Assembly (NCBI GenBank): GCA_019186945.1 | Contig: JABAQJ010000008.1 | Location: 186,001 to 250,000 of the forward strand | Source of the DNA: Gemmatimonadaceae bacterium | GTDB lineage: Bacteria; Gemmatimonadota; Gemmatimonadetes; Gemmatimonadales; Gemmatimonadaceae | DNA length: 64,000 bases | Direction: 5' to 3' | Part shown: piece by piece, positions 9,220 to 18,940 of the stretch | Numbering within the stretch: the stretch's first letter is position 1 | Layout of the letters: every line of letters starts with the position of its first letter | The notes under the pieces: model-generated | Told to the model about the DNA's origin: nothing | Seen by the model: the letters and a program-made list of their open reading frames with translations, nothing else | The model's database searches: none | Program-made: the position numbers and the translations under genes

Positions 9220-10497
9220 ATGCACCGCCGATCCTTCGTGGCCGCCGCCGCTGGCGCCATCACACTCCACCGAGACGCCCGGTCGATACTTGGGCGAGCG
9301 TTGCAACGCGTGGAACGCGCCACTCCTGACCAGGCTGCCCAGGACGAAGACTTCTGGTTCACGGTCCGCGAGGCGTTCACAATCGATCGCAACATCATCA
9401 ACCTGAATAACGGCTCGGTTGCCCCATCGCCAAGGACCGTTCAGCAGGCGCAGCGCGATTACCTCGCGATTACCAACATGCAGCCCTCGTACTATGTCGA
9501 CGAGATGCTGTATCCGGGCTTCGAGACGATCCGACGTCGCCTGGCCGCCGGTTTCGGCTGCGACCCGGAGGAAGTCGCCATCACCCGCAATACCACAGAA
9601 GCACTCGAGATCGTCCAGTTCGGCATGCAGCTCCAGCGGGGCGACGAGATCCTGACGACCACGCAGGACTATCCGAGCATGATCACGACGTGGCGCCAAC
9701 GCGTGCGTCGAGACGGAGTCACGCTACGGATGATCCCCTTTCCGGTGCCACCGGACGGGCAGGATGACCTGTTTCACCGAATCGAATCGGCGATCGGTCC
9801 ACGCACGAAAGTCATCCACATCTCGCACATCACCTACACGACGGGGCAGATCTTCCCGGTGAAGCGCATCTGCCAGATGGCGCGGCAGCGCGACATCGAA
9901 GTGGTCGTCGACGGTGGACACTCGTTCGCCCAGTTCCCGTTCACTCGCGACGATCTCGACTGCGACTACTTCGGCACGAGCCTGCACAAGTGGCTCTCAG
10001 CCCCGGTAGGCACTGGGTTTCTCTACGTACGCAGGTTAAAGATCCCACGGATCTGGTCGCTCTTCGCATCGCCGGAGGAGATCACGGATAACATCCGCAA
10101 GTTCGAAGGGATTGGTACGTTTCCGGTCCACGTGCGCAACCCGATTACCGAAGCTATGGACTTCCACGAGTCGATTGGCGCGGAGCGCAAGGCGGCGCGA
10201 CTGCGTTTCCTGCGTCGCCGCTGGTCCGGTCGGGTCGCTTCACTACCCGGGGTAAAGCTTCTGACGCCGGACGGCTACGCCGAGTCGTGCGCGATCGGGA
10301 CGATGCGGATGGAAGGGATCGATGCGGTGCGGCTGACGGATTATCTGATGAAGAGGTACCGCATCCATGTGCGCCCGCGCACGGTGGAAGGGGAGTGGTC
10401 GGGCATCCGGGTCACGCCCAACGTGTACACGACGCTGGAAGAGGTCGACGCGTTCGCGACAGCGATCGAGGAGATCGCGGCCAGAGGGATGTCCTGA
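9220..10497 (+). CDS. Class V aminotransferase (isopenicillin-N-epimerase-like), Tat-type leader
   Basis: A 425-residue PLP fold-type I enzyme. The ATG at 9220 opens a twin-arginine-like leader (MHRRSFVAAAAGAI); in-frame codons further upstream overlap the inverted repeat. Family features are INLNNGSVAPSP near residue 60, the cofactor-contacting stretch ITRNTTEALE (121-130), Asp231 in VVVDGGHSFAQ and Lys257 in SLHKW as the PLP Schiff-base lysine. Relatives include isopenicillin N epimerases and cysteine desulfurase-like proteins; the substrate is not deducible. The next gene starts shortly after its stop on the same strand. Export of such an enzyme is unusual but recurs in this phylum. Confidence 0.88.
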   Translation: MHRRSFVAAAAGAITLHRDARSILGRALQRVERATPDQAAQDEDFWFTVREAFTIDRNIINLNNGSVAPSPRTVQQAQRDYLAITNMQPSYYVDEMLYPGFETIRRRLAAGFGCDPEEVAITRNTTEALEIVQFGMQLQRGDEILTTTQDYPSMITTWRQRVRRDGVTLRMIPFPVPPDGQDDLFHRIESAIGPRTKVIHISHITYTTGQIFPVKRICQMARQRDIEVVVDGGHSFAQFPFTRDDLDCDYFGTSLHKWLSAPVGTGFLYVRRLKIPRIWSLFASPEEITDNIRKFEGIGTFPVHVRNPITEAMDFHESIGAERKAARLRFLRRRWSGRVASLPGVKLLTPDGYAESCAIGTMRMEGIDAVRLTDYLMKRYRIHVRPRTVEGEWSGIRVTPNVYTTLEEVDAFATAIEEIAARGMS

Positions 10498-10541
10498 TGG
10501 CTCGGGGTGCCAGGGCGGCCAAGTTCCAGTTGAAAGGATGC

Positions 10542-12338
10542 ATGCTGCGATGGATTGGTAACGCACGGAACGGACGAGCGTCGCATCGTTGTTTTCGGGG
10601 GTGGGGGCCCGGTCGGGCGACTCTGATCCTCGTCGCTGCGCTCCTCAACGGCTGCAGCGCGAAGGGGAACCAGAACCAGGAATTCGCCGATTTCGTCGAC
10701 CGGTACCTCGACGAGTTCGCGAAACGCCATCCATCCATCGCGGCCGGCAATGGCCTGCACATGCACGACGACATGCTGGAGGACTTCTCTGCGACCGGGA
10801 TCGCGCAGGAGTCGAAGTGGTTGCTGGGCGCAAAGGTTCGGCTTGCGCAGATCGACACTTCGAAACTCACACCGGATGCGCGCGTCGACCACACGATCCT
10901 GAACGGGATCATCGACGGGTGGCAGCTGGATCTGGACGTAGTTAAGAACTGGCAACGAAACCCGATGATCTACGCCGCGGCCGTGTCCGACGGCGTGCAC
11001 AATCTCATGACGATGGAGTCGGACACTCCGGAGCGACGCCTCGCACGAGTGGAGTCGAAGCTGCGCGGCGTGCCGGCGCTGTTGGCAGCAGCCGTCACCA
11101 ATATCGAGAACCCACCCGAGATCTTCGCCCGCAGGGGCACGCAGATGTTCCAAGGGGCGGCCGCGATGCTGCGCGGCGACCTGCGGCTGGCCTTCGCGTC
11201 TGTGGCGGACACTGCGCTCGCAAGGCGCGTCTTCGCTCTCGCCGACTCCACCGCAACCGCCATCGATACCTACGTCGTCGACATGGAGCAGCGCGTGATA
11301 CCTGGCGCCAAGGGCAAGGTTGCGATCGGAGCGCAGAACGTCCTGGCACGATATCGCGCTGAGGAGTTGCTCGACATTCCGTTGGACGCGATGCTGGCGA
11401 TCGGCAACCGGCAATTGGCCGTGGAAGAATCGTCGTTCGTGGCGGCAGCGCGCAAGGTCGATCCGAATCGTGACCCGATGGACGTGTGGATGGACATCCG
11501 CCGCGATCACCCGAAGCCGGGCGAACTGGTCAAGGCGACACAAGCGATCGTCGACTCCTTGCAGGACTTCGTCACCCAAGCCGAGCTGGTCCGGCTGCCT
11601 AACGCGGAGCGCGTGGTCGTCCTGCCGTCGCAACCGTTCGACATCGGCCTCGCGTCGATGCACGCATCGCCCCCGCTCGAGCCAACGCCGGTGAAATCGA
11701 TCTATTACGTCACGGATGCGAACCCGTCCTGGCCACCGGAGCGGCAGGCAGCCTGGCTGGAGCGCTTCAACTACGCCTCGCTGGCGATCACGAGTGCCCA
11801 TGAAGCGATGCCGGGGCATTTCGTCCACGCGCTGTTCATGCGTCAGACACCGGGGAAGGTTCGCCGAATCTGGATCGGGCTAAACCCGTTCCCGCAACCG
11901 TCCTCCGGTCAGGACGGCTGGGCGCACTACGCCGAGCAGATGGTCGTGGAGCAGGGATTCAAAGCTGGCGATCCGCGCTACGAGATGGCGCAGCTAAGTG
12001 AATCGATGACCAGAATCTGTCGCCTCATCGCTGGCATCAACGTTCACACTGGTTCCTGGACCATGGACCAGGCAGCTCAGTTCTTCATGGACAAGGCGCA
12101 CCTGCCGGAACCGGCAGCACGCCAAGAAGCCGAGCGGACTTCATACGACCCAACGAACGGTGGGTATTTCCTCGGGAAACGGGCAGTGCTCAAGCTCCGG
12201 GCAGACTACAAGGCGCGAATGGGCGACGGTTTTTCGCTCAAGGAGTTCCACGAGCGCGTAATGAAGAACGGGATCGCGCCGTGGTGGGCGCACCGTGCCC
12301 TGATGCTGCCAGGAGATGCCGGTGCCATCGTTCAGTAG
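10542..12338 (+). CDS. DUF885-family lipoprotein, probable zinc-dependent hydrolase
   Basis: A 598-residue protein. I chose the ATG at 10542 because AAAGGA lies just upstream and because it yields a lipoprotein signal with lipobox LLNGC (Cys38). An ATG at 10497, overlapping the previous stop (TGATG), is a possible longer start. DUF885 hallmarks are HEAMPGHFVH near residue 420, a thermolysin-like HExxxxH metal site, and GWAHYAEQMVVEQGF about 45 residues later, which supplies the Glu/Tyr part of the site. The length matches the family. The role is unproven; such proteins are treated as putative metallopeptidases. It should be anchored to a membrane facing the periplasm or the outside. Confidence 0.9.
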   Translation: MLRWIGNARNGRASHRCFRGWGPGRATLILVAALLNGCSAKGNQNQEFADFVDRYLDEFAKRHPSIAAGNGLHMHDDMLEDFSATGIAQESKWLLGAKVRLAQIDTSKLTPDARVDHTILNGIIDGWQLDLDVVKNWQRNPMIYAAAVSDGVHNLMTMESDTPERRLARVESKLRGVPALLAAAVTNIENPPEIFARRGTQMFQGAAAMLRGDLRLAFASVADTALARRVFALADSTATAIDTYVVDMEQRVIPGAKGKVAIGAQNVLARYRAEELLDIPLDAMLAIGNRQLAVEESSFVAAARKVDPNRDPMDVWMDIRRDHPKPGELVKATQAIVDSLQDFVTQAELVRLPNAERVVVLPSQPFDIGLASMHASPPLEPTPVKSIYYVTDANPSWPPERQAAWLERFNYASLAITSAHEAMPGHFVHALFMRQTPGKVRRIWIGLNPFPQPSSGQDGWAHYAEQMVVEQGFKAGDPRYEMAQLSESMTRICRLIAGINVHTGSWTMDQAAQFFMDKAHLPEPAARQEAERTSYDPTNGGYFLGKRAVLKLRADYKARMGDGFSLKEFHERVMKNGIAPWWAHRALMLPGDAGAIVQ

Positions 12339-12553
12339 CGCGGGAAGGCGCAGGTACAGCATGCGGCGGTTCCGGTGAGGTATCCCCAGCCGCGCATCGA
12401 GCGGTACAGGGCACCGGCCCTGCAGAGGGCTAGGGTCAACGGACGAACACCAGGTGCGCGGATGTGCCTTGTCGGACACTCCAGCTTACCTTGGTTAGCC
12501 TGCGTCGAGGCTCGGCTTTTTCCTGCCGCCCCCAGACGGCTCAACCGGAGATC

Positions 12554-13312
12554 ATGAACATGCATCGAACTTTCGCCTGCCTGACGACTGCTTCTTTCTT
12601 GATGACGACGGCGATTGCCGCGCAGGGTGGTCCACCGCAACAGGGTCCGCCTAGGAACCTGCAGGTGCTCCCCAGGGACATGCCGCGAGGCCAGGTCATG
12701 CAGGTCATGCGCGGCTTCGCTGGCGGGCTCGGCGTGCGCTGCGATTACTGCCACGTCGAGGGGCCGGAGAAGACGATGCAATCGATGGACTTCGCCTCGG
12801 ACGAGAAGGAGACAAAAAAGATCGCCCGCGAGATGCTGCGAATGGCGATGGACATCAATACGAAGTACATCACGCAGACGATGGGGCGCACGCTCACGGA
12901 ACGTGCACAGGTCGGATGCATCACCTGCCACCATGGTGTGCCCAGACCGCGTACCTTGCAGGCCGAACTCGCCGCCGCGTACGACAGCGCCGGTGCGGAC
13001 AACGCGGTGGCGAAGTATCGCGCCCTTCGCGAGCAGTTCTACGGGCGCGCCGCATACGACTTTGGGGAGATGTCGCTGGTGGAGGTGGCGAGCGATTTGG
13101 GACGCAAGCCGGACCAGCGTCGGGATGCTCTGCGCATGCTGCAGTTGAACCTGGAGTTCTATCCGAAGTCGGCAGTTACGTACACGGGATTGGGTAGCGG
13201 TTCGTTGCAACTGGGTGACACCGCTGCGGCGATCGCCAGCTTCCAGAGGGCACTCGACATCGACCCGGATAGTCCGATGGCGAAGCGGATGCTCGGTGTG
13301 CTGAAGAAGTAA
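12554..13312 (+). CDS. Secreted di-haem c-type cytochrome with C-terminal TPR
   Basis: A 252-residue protein with a signal peptide (MNMHRTFACLTTASFLM, cleaved near AIAAQG). It has two CxxCH haem sites, CDYCH at 63-67 and CITCH at 122-126, in the arrangement of the family often annotated as photosynthetic reaction centre cytochrome c subunit (LQVLPRDMPRGQVMQVM, MRGFAGGLGVRCDYCH). The last 60 residues form a TPR (AVTYTGLGSGSLQLGDTAAA). CGGAG lies 4 nt before the ATG. No photosynthesis genes are nearby, so the annotation name should not be taken to mean phototrophy. A periplasmic electron carrier is likely; the partner is unknown. Confidence 0.9.
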   Translation: MNMHRTFACLTTASFLMTTAIAAQGGPPQQGPPRNLQVLPRDMPRGQVMQVMRGFAGGLGVRCDYCHVEGPEKTMQSMDFASDEKETKKIAREMLRMAMDINTKYITQTMGRTLTERAQVGCITCHHGVPRPRTLQAELAAAYDSAGADNAVAKYRALREQFYGRAAYDFGEMSLVEVASDLGRKPDQRRDALRMLQLNLEFYPKSAVTYTGLGSGSLQLGDTAAAIASFQRALDIDPDSPMAKRMLGVLKK

Positions 13313-13434
13313 CCACGGAGCGTGTCGCGTTCTTACGGCGCGCCACGAGTCGGAGGCGCAGCGGCGGAAAGGATGGCGACTGCCATGACCACGAGTTTCG
13401 CATTCGAGACGTCCCGGAACCAGCGAGGATCGCT

Positions 13435-14283
13435 ATGACGTCAACTCGACGGGAGTTCCTGCACGGCGCGGCCATGCGACTCGGCGCGGCGGCGATCGGT
13501 GGCCGTCTGCTGCGCTCTCCGGAGCAAGTGGCGGCTTCGCGAAGCATAGAGCGGCTCGGCATCCAGCTCTACACGCTCCGTAGCCGGATGCAGGAAAGCG
13601 TCGAGTCCACGTTGGCGCGAGTGGCGGCCATCGGCTACGCCGAGGTCGAGTTCGCCGGCTATTTCGACCGGACGCCGGCACAAGTTGCTACGATGCTCAA
13701 GGCCAACGGACTGCGCGCGCCATCCGCCCATATCACGCTGGACCAGATTCGGAACTCCTGGCCACGGACGCTGGACGTGGCGGGGACGATTGGACACGCG
13801 TATCTCGTCTGCGCGTTCATCGACGCTAAGGAGCGAACCGCCGATAGCTACAACAGGATTGCCGACGAATTCAATCGTGCGGGAGAGCAGGCTCGCGCGC
13901 ACGGGATCCGGTTCGCATACCACAACCACGACTTCGAGTTTGCGGCGGTCGGCAGCACGCTGCCGTACGACATGCTGCTCGCACAATGCGATGCGGATCT
14001 GGTGCAGATGGAACTCGATCTGTACTGGATCAACAAGGCCAGGCGCGATCCGCTCGACTATTTCGCGCGGTACCCGGGGCGTTTTCCCCTCGTGCATGTG
14101 AAGGACATGGCGTCATCGGGGGCGATGGCGGATGCGGGCGCCGGGTCGTTGCCGTTCGGGAGATACTTCGCTCAGGCAACGACGGCCGGCATTCGTCACT
14201 ATTTCGTCGAGCGAGACGATCCCGTCGACCCATTCCAGAGCGCCGAGCGGAGTTTCCGGTATCTGAAGAGTCTCGAGTTCTAG
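13435..14283 (+). CDS. Tat-exported sugar isomerase/epimerase-like TIM barrel
   Basis: A 282-residue protein with a twin-arginine leader (TRREFLHGAAMRLGAAA) and an AP-endonuclease-2-type TIM barrel. Conserved elements include LGIQLYTLRSRM, AEVEFAGYF, SAHITLDQI, FAYHNHDFEF, ELDLYWINKA (metal-binding Asp) and LVHVKDMA. It belongs with xylose-isomerase-like and IolE/IolH proteins, which bind a divalent metal and isomerise or epimerise sugars. The substrate is unknown. The stop codon overlaps head-on with the stop of the fusion gene on the other strand (shared CTAG at 14280-14283). Confidence 0.88.
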   Translation: MTSTRREFLHGAAMRLGAAAIGGRLLRSPEQVAASRSIERLGIQLYTLRSRMQESVESTLARVAAIGYAEVEFAGYFDRTPAQVATMLKANGLRAPSAHITLDQIRNSWPRTLDVAGTIGHAYLVCAFIDAKERTADSYNRIADEFNRAGEQARAHGIRFAYHNHDFEFAAVGSTLPYDMLLAQCDADLVQMELDLYWINKARRDPLDYFARYPGRFPLVHVKDMASSGAMADAGAGSLPFGRYFAQATTAGIRHYFVERDDPVDPFQSAERSFRYLKSLEF

Positions 14284-17200
14284 GCGCCGAAGGTTACCTC
14301 CAGCTCCAACAAGGCTCGGTCCATGGCGTCGACGAGGCAGTCGGCGTCATCCGATGTGAAGCAAAGCGGCGGCTTGATCTTCAGGACGTTGTTGAACGGG
14401 CCGTCGGTGCTCATCAGTATGCCCATCTCCTTCATCCGGTTGGCGACGTACGACGCCTGGCGCGTCGCGGGTGCGAGCGAGGTGCGGTCGTCCACGAACT
14501 CCACGCCAACGAACAGCCCCGGCCCGCGAACGTCGCCAACGAGCGAGTGGCGGGACTTCACGTCCAGGAGGCGCTGCGTCAGGTGCTGACCCACGGCGTC
14601 GGCGTTGTGTTGCAGCTCTTCCTCGCGTATGACGGCCAGCACCGCTCTACCGATGGCGCATGAAACAGGATTTCCGCCGAAAGTGCTGAAGAACTCCATG
14701 CCGTTGGCAAAGGAGTTGGCGATCTCCGGCGTGGTGACGACGGCAGCCAACGGGTGGCCGTTGCCGATCGGTTTGCCCATGGTGACGATGTCCGGAACGA
14801 CGCCCTGGGTCTCGAATGCCCAGAAATGCGAGCCAACGCGTCCGAACCCGACTTGGACTTCATCGGCAATGCAGACGCCACCGGCATCGCGTACGTGCCG
14901 ATACGCCTCGGCGAGATAACCGGGTGGCAGCACGATCTGGCCGCCGCAGCTCAGTACCGACTCGGCAAGGAAAGCGGCGGGACGGCGTCCTTCACGGCGG
15001 ATCGAGGCCACTGCCTCTCGAACCGCCTGCGCGTACTTCCACCCCGCTTCGGGATCGTCACGCTTGAACGGACCCCGATAGTCGTCAGGCATCGGCACCT
15101 TGCGCACCCACTCAGGAGCCCCGCGTCCACCCGGACCGTCGAACTTGTACGAGCTGACGTCTATCAGCGTGGACGTGTTGCCGTGGTAGCCGGCGTCGAT
15201 CACAACCATGTCGCGCTCTCCCGTATGGGCACGCGCCAGCCGGATCGCCAGTTCGTTGGCCTCGCTCCCGGAGCAGACGAAGTACACTATGCGGAGCGGG
15301 TCCGGGAACGTCGACGTCAATTCGTCGGCATAGGAGAGGAGGTCGTCGTGCAGGTAGCGGGTATTGGTGTTCAGCACCTGCATCTGTCGTTGGCCCGCTC
15401 TAACGACTCGGGGGTGCGAGTGGCCCACGTGCGCTACGTTGTTCACGGCATCGAGGTAGCGTCTGCCACCGGCATCGATCAGGAACTGGCCCGTACCGCG
15501 GACGATGTGCAATGGCCGTCGATAGGCAACGCTGAGCGCCCTGCCAACGTGCGCGCGGCGGCGTTCGAGCAGTCGTTCAACCGGCTCGGATCGCGCGGCA
15601 CGTGCGCCGGCGGGAAGCGGCAGGATGAGCGATGGGTCGGGAGACGCGCTCAACCAGACGTCGCGCTCGCGGTCACGCGCCACGCCGGGGAAGTCACCCA
15701 CGTTCCCGAACAGGTCGCAGACGATCTGGAAATGCAGATGCGGCGGCCAGCCACCATTCTCCGTCAACTCGCCGATCTCGCCCAACCGGCCACCCGCCGG
15801 GACAGCGTCGCCCACCGCCAGCGAACATAACGAGGCACGCGAGAGGTGGCCGTACAGTGTATGGAAGGTCAGCGACGGCGCCACCGCATGCTCGAGAATG
15901 ACGGTGGGTCCGTAGTCGAGCGACTTCGCGTTGTCGCGCAGACTGTGTATGCGACCGGCCAGCGGCGCATACACTGCCGTTCCTGCAGGCATGAAAACGT
16001 CGACACCGAGGTGGATCGCCCGGTACTCGGGGCCGTCATTCCCGTTCGTCTGGAAGACATCGCTCGTGTACAGCGCGCGTACCTCGTCGTACCTGCCAAC
16101 CGCCGCGACGGCGCCGCGATCGCGGAGTCGCGAGAAGATCGCAGAGCTCAACCGCGCAGGTTCCTGCCATTCGTCGTCCGGCCCCAGTTCGGTGCTTCCG
16201 ACGGACAGATCCAGCATCTGGACATCGGGTCCGTCGAGCGCTATGGGCGCGATCGGCTGGAACGACTGGCGGTTGCGCACCAGCCACTCACGAACTGCCG
16301 TGCTCTTGCGACATGGCTCGAACCCGCAGGCGCCACGAAGCACGGCTTGGGCGTAGTCATCCGACACGTCGACCAATACATCCAGCAGTCGCCACGCCGG
16401 CGCGGCGGTTACCTGCAAGTACTCGTGGTCCGGCGCGATGTCCAGCTGCAGAGCCGCGTTCACCACGCTCACCGCGAGCCGAGTGCGCGCGAGCGGGATG
16501 AGCATGGCGACTTCGTCTTCCGTCAGCGGGTACTCTGCATGAAAGCCGCGGGCGATGCTGGCGGCGGTCGCGATCGGATCCGGGCGGTCGAGCATGGCGT
16601 AGGCGATCGCGATCGCCAGGTCGCATACCGGGTGGGATTCGACAACGTCCCCGAAGTCGATTAGGCCGACGACGCGCGGGCTGAGCAGATCGTCGTCGAC
16701 AGGACGTGTCAGGATGTTGTAGTCGTTGGCGTCACCATGGATGATGGTCGATCGTGTCGCACGGAGTCGCGGGGCCATGTCGCTGGTGAAGCCATCGAGT
16801 ATGGCGGCGACCAAGGCGCGTCGTTGCTCGTCAGCTAAGTTTGCCACGAACGGCGTCGCCCATGCGGACTGGACGAGGTCCCACTTGAGAACGCGACGGG
16901 CGGCCAGATGATCGAACGATGCCAGCGCCGCATTGACTCGGCCTAACGCCGCTCCCAGAGACACCATCAGGTCGTCGGACAACGGCCGTGTGCGCACCAG
17001 CGGCGTTCCCGGAACCCAGGTGAGGAGCCGCGCGAAGTACGCGGTTCCGTCCCGGTCTGTGACGACCTCGATGTCCGCGCCGGATTCGCTTCGCACGACC
17101 CGTGGGACATCCACACTGCTCCCGTGCCGAGCGACGCATGCCAACGCCGCGTTTTGGAGATCCAGGATGGCCCGCTCTTCGAGATTGTGCGAAACCTTCA

Positions 17201-17354
17201 GGACGAACTGCCGACCTCCTGCCTCGCGGACAACGAAACTGCGGTCGCGTTCTCCGGGGAGCGGAACGGCCGTGCCCGTCAGCCCCCACCTGGTGAGCAG
17301 GCGTGCGGCATCAGCCGGGGCGAAGGGCGGCACGGGAAAGGCTGTGGTAAGCAT
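14280..17354 (-). CDS. Three-domain fusion: APH-type kinase, M23 peptidase domain, class III aminotransferase
   Basis: A 1,024-residue protein from the ATG at 17354 (a second ATG nine codons upstream is possible). Residues 1-350 form an aminoglycoside-phosphotransferase-like kinase with HGDANDYN (206-213) and IDFGD (232-236). Residues 440-560 form a LytM/M23 domain with all zinc ligands visible (His448, Asp452, His539/His541). Residues 600-1,020 form a class III aminotransferase with Asp830 in IADEVQ and PLP lysine Lys860 in [11 protein letters not shown]. The C-terminal part resembles phospho-lyases acting on ethanolamine phosphate or phospho-hydroxylysine. A plausible reading is that the kinase phosphorylates an amino alcohol and the PLP domain eliminates the phosphate. 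No signal peptide is seen, so what the M23 domain does is unclear. Confidence 0.92.
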   Translation of the reverse strand: MLTTAFPVPPFAPADAARLLTRWGLTGTAVPLPGERDRSFVVREAGGRQFVLKVSHNLEERAILDLQNAALACVARHGSSVDVPRVVRSESGADIEVVTDRDGTAYFARLLTWVPGTPLVRTRPLSDDLMVSLGAALGRVNAALASFDHLAARRVLKWDLVQSAWATPFVANLADEQRRALVAAILDGFTSDMAPRLRATRSTIIHGDANDYNILTRPVDDDLLSPRVVGLIDFGDVVESHPVCDLAIAIAYAMLDRPDPIATAASIARGFHAEYPLTEDEVAMLIPLARTRLAVSVVNAALQLDIAPDHEYLQVTAAPAWRLLDVLVDVSDDYAQAVLRGACGFEPCRKSTAVREWLVRNRQSFQPIAPIALDGPDVQMLDLSVGSTELGPDDEWQEPARLSSAIFSRLRDRGAVAAVGRYDEVRALYTSDVFQTNGNDGPEYRAIHLGVDVFMPAGTAVYAPLAGRIHSLRDNAKSLDYGPTVILEHAVAPSLTFHTLYGHLSRASLCSLAVGDAVPAGGRLGEIGELTENGGWPPHLHFQIVCDLFGNVGDFPGVARDRERDVWLSASPDPSLILPLPAGARAARSEPVERLLERRRAHVGRALSVAYRRPLHIVRGTGQFLIDAGGRRYLDAVNNVAHVGHSHPRVVRAGQRQMQVLNTNTRYLHDDLLSYADELTSTFPDPLRIVYFVCSGSEANELAIRLARAHTGERDMVVIDAGYHGNTSTLIDVSSYKFDGPGGRGAPEWVRKVPMPDDYRGPFKRDDPEAGWKYAQAVREAVASIRREGRRPAAFLAESVLSCGGQIVLPPGYLAEAYRHVRDAGGVCIADEVQVGFGRVGSHFWAFETQGVVPDIVTMGKPIGNGHPLAAVVTTPEIANSFANGMEFFSTFGGNPVSCAIGRAVLAVIREEELQHNADAVGQHLTQRLLDVKSRHSLVGDVRGPGLFVGVEFVDDRTSLAPATRQASYVANRMKEMGILMSTDGPFNNVLKIKPPLCFTSDDADCLVDAMDRALLELEVTFGA

Positions 17355-17521
17355 GATGTCACGTAAGCAAACTCGTGGCACGCCAACTGCACAACGGCCG
17401 CCGCGAAGGAGAATTCGCGTTGCGCGAAGCCTTCATGAACTGGAGACGGCTGGCAGCTGGCGGGGTGGGCACTGGGGCGCACGTTCGTCGTAGCCGTCGT
17501 GTGGAAGTGAGGAGGAGTCAC

Positions 17522-18757
17522 ATGTATCGCAAGGTGCTCGCAGTTTCGGCTGTGGTCGTGCTCGCGGCGTGTCAGGATTCGCCATCGCCAATCGAACCCA
17601 CTGAGCCGAAGGGCGATTTGAGCGTCGATCAGGCGCAGGTCGTGGAGGAACTACCGCAGGTGCCGGAAAACGCGGTCGAGGGGCAGGTTGTACCTGATCA
17701 GTACGTGGTGGTGCTCAAGAACACCGTTTCCGACGTTACGGTCAACGCGCGCAGACTTGCCCGCGAGCATGGCGCACGGCTCGGATACGTCTATGGCGCA
17801 GCGCTGAAGGGTTTCTCCGCGCGAATGCCGGCAGCGGTTGCAGCGCGTCTCGCCCGGGATCCCATGGTCGAGTACATCGAGCCGGATCGCGTGGTCACTA
17901 CGCAGACGACGCAGTTCGGCGCACCGTGGGGGTTGGATCGTATCGATCAGGTGAATCTTCCGCTCAATGGATTATTCAACTACCTGCGCAGCGGGACGGG
18001 CGTCCGCATCTATATCATCGATACCGGCATGCGCATTTCACACCAGCAGTTCAGGAATCTCGCGGGCGCGTCGCGTGCAGCTTACAGTTGGGACTTCGTC
18101 GACAATGACCCGGTAGCGCAGGATTGCAACGGTCACGGGACGCACGTCGCCGGCACCGCGGCCGGCCGGACGTACGGCGTCGCGAAGAATGCCTATCTGC
18201 GCGCGGTGCGGGTTCTCAACTGCGCCGGTTCGGGGACATTCTCGCAGGTTATCGCGGGCGTGAACTGGGTCACCGCCAACGCCATCAAGCCGGCTGTCGC
18301 CAACATGAGCTTGGGCGGCGGGCTCTACGCTCCCCTGAACCTGGCGGTCATGAACTCGATTGCATCCGGCGTCACGTACGCGGTTGCAGCGGGCAACAGC
18401 AGCGGGAACGCGTGCAGCTACTCGCCATCGAGCGTCGGTACCGCGCTGTCGGTCATGGCTTCCGCCAGCAACGATACGCGGGCCGGGTTCTCTAACTTCG
18501 GTGCGTGCGCGGACCTGTACGCGCCGGGCGTGAGCATCGTATCGGCATGGTGGACGTCGGATGTCGCGACTGCGGTGCTCAACGGTACGTCGATGGCGTC
18601 GCCGCACGTTGCCGGTGTGGCAGCACAGTATCTGCAGACGACGCCGCTGGGCACGCCGGCGATGGTGACGGCGCAGATCCTCGGAATGGCCAGCATCGGG
18701 AAGATCATCGGCAACCCTGCCGGTACGCCGAACAGGCTGCTTCGAACCTGGCTGTAG
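17522..18757 (+). CDS. Subtilisin-like S8 serine peptidase (proteinase K/aqualysin type), lipoprotein
   Basis: A 411-residue preproenzyme. The ATG at 17522 follows GAGGAGG. The leader ends in VLAAC (Cys17), a lipobox, so the protein may be membrane-anchored. Residues 57-125 are an I9 propeptide (QYVVVLKNTVSDV, EYIEPDRVV). The catalytic domain carries Asp167 (IIDTG), His205 (GHGTHVAG), oxyanion Asn292 (AAGNSS) and Ser357 (GTSMASPHVAG). Paired Cys residues (CNGHG, VLNCAG, NACSYS, FGACADL) suggest disulfides, as in aqualysin. It should act outside the cytoplasm on proteins. A strong hairpin follows at 18770-18804. The start lies about 165 bp from the divergent fusion gene. Confidence 0.95.
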   Translation: MYRKVLAVSAVVVLAACQDSPSPIEPTEPKGDLSVDQAQVVEELPQVPENAVEGQVVPDQYVVVLKNTVSDVTVNARRLAREHGARLGYVYGAALKGFSARMPAAVAARLARDPMVEYIEPDRVVTTQTTQFGAPWGLDRIDQVNLPLNGLFNYLRSGTGVRIYIIDTGMRISHQQFRNLAGASRAAYSWDFVDNDPVAQDCNGHGTHVAGTAAGRTYGVAKNAYLRAVRVLNCAGSGTFSQVIAGVNWVTANAIKPAVANMSLGGGLYAPLNLAVMNSIASGVTYAVAAGNSSGNACSYSPSSVGTALSVMASASNDTRAGFSNFGACADLYAPGVSIVSAWWTSDVATAVLNGTSMASPHVAGVAAQYLQTTPLGTPAMVTAQILGMASIGKIIGNPAGTPNRLLRTWL

Positions 18758-18769
18758 AGTTCATCCCAT

Positions 18770-18804
18770 CGAAGCGCCGGCTCGTGTAACGGGCCGGCGC
18801 TTCG
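18770..18804 (+). terminator. Hairpin terminator after the S8 peptidase
   Basis: CGAAGCGCCGGC (18770-18781) pairs perfectly with GCCGGCGCTTCG (18793-18804) across an 11-nt loop, 12 bp downstream of the stop. The tail is only weakly T-rich (TCATTCCAT), so it is not a textbook intrinsic terminator, but stem strength and position fit. Confidence 0.65.
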
Positions 18805-18940
18805 TCATTCCATATCTGCTCGATTGCAGAAGCGCGCGAAATCGTCAACTGAGTTCGCGACCCGCTCGCCGATTCAACTGGACTGTTGCAGGCGAACGGC
18901 ATAGTATCCGCACCGAGCCATTCACCGTCCGAGGAATCCG

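Noticed and set aside
8424-9401. A minus-strand frame of 325 codons running through the 60-bp palindrome
   Set aside because: It reads through the inverted repeat and the end of the ADOP gene and gives low-complexity Pro/Arg/Ser sequence. The ADOP frame is the real one.
12554-13312. Reading the di-haem cytochrome as evidence of photosynthesis
   Set aside because: The reaction-centre name is an annotation habit for this family. No puf, bch or crt genes are in the window.
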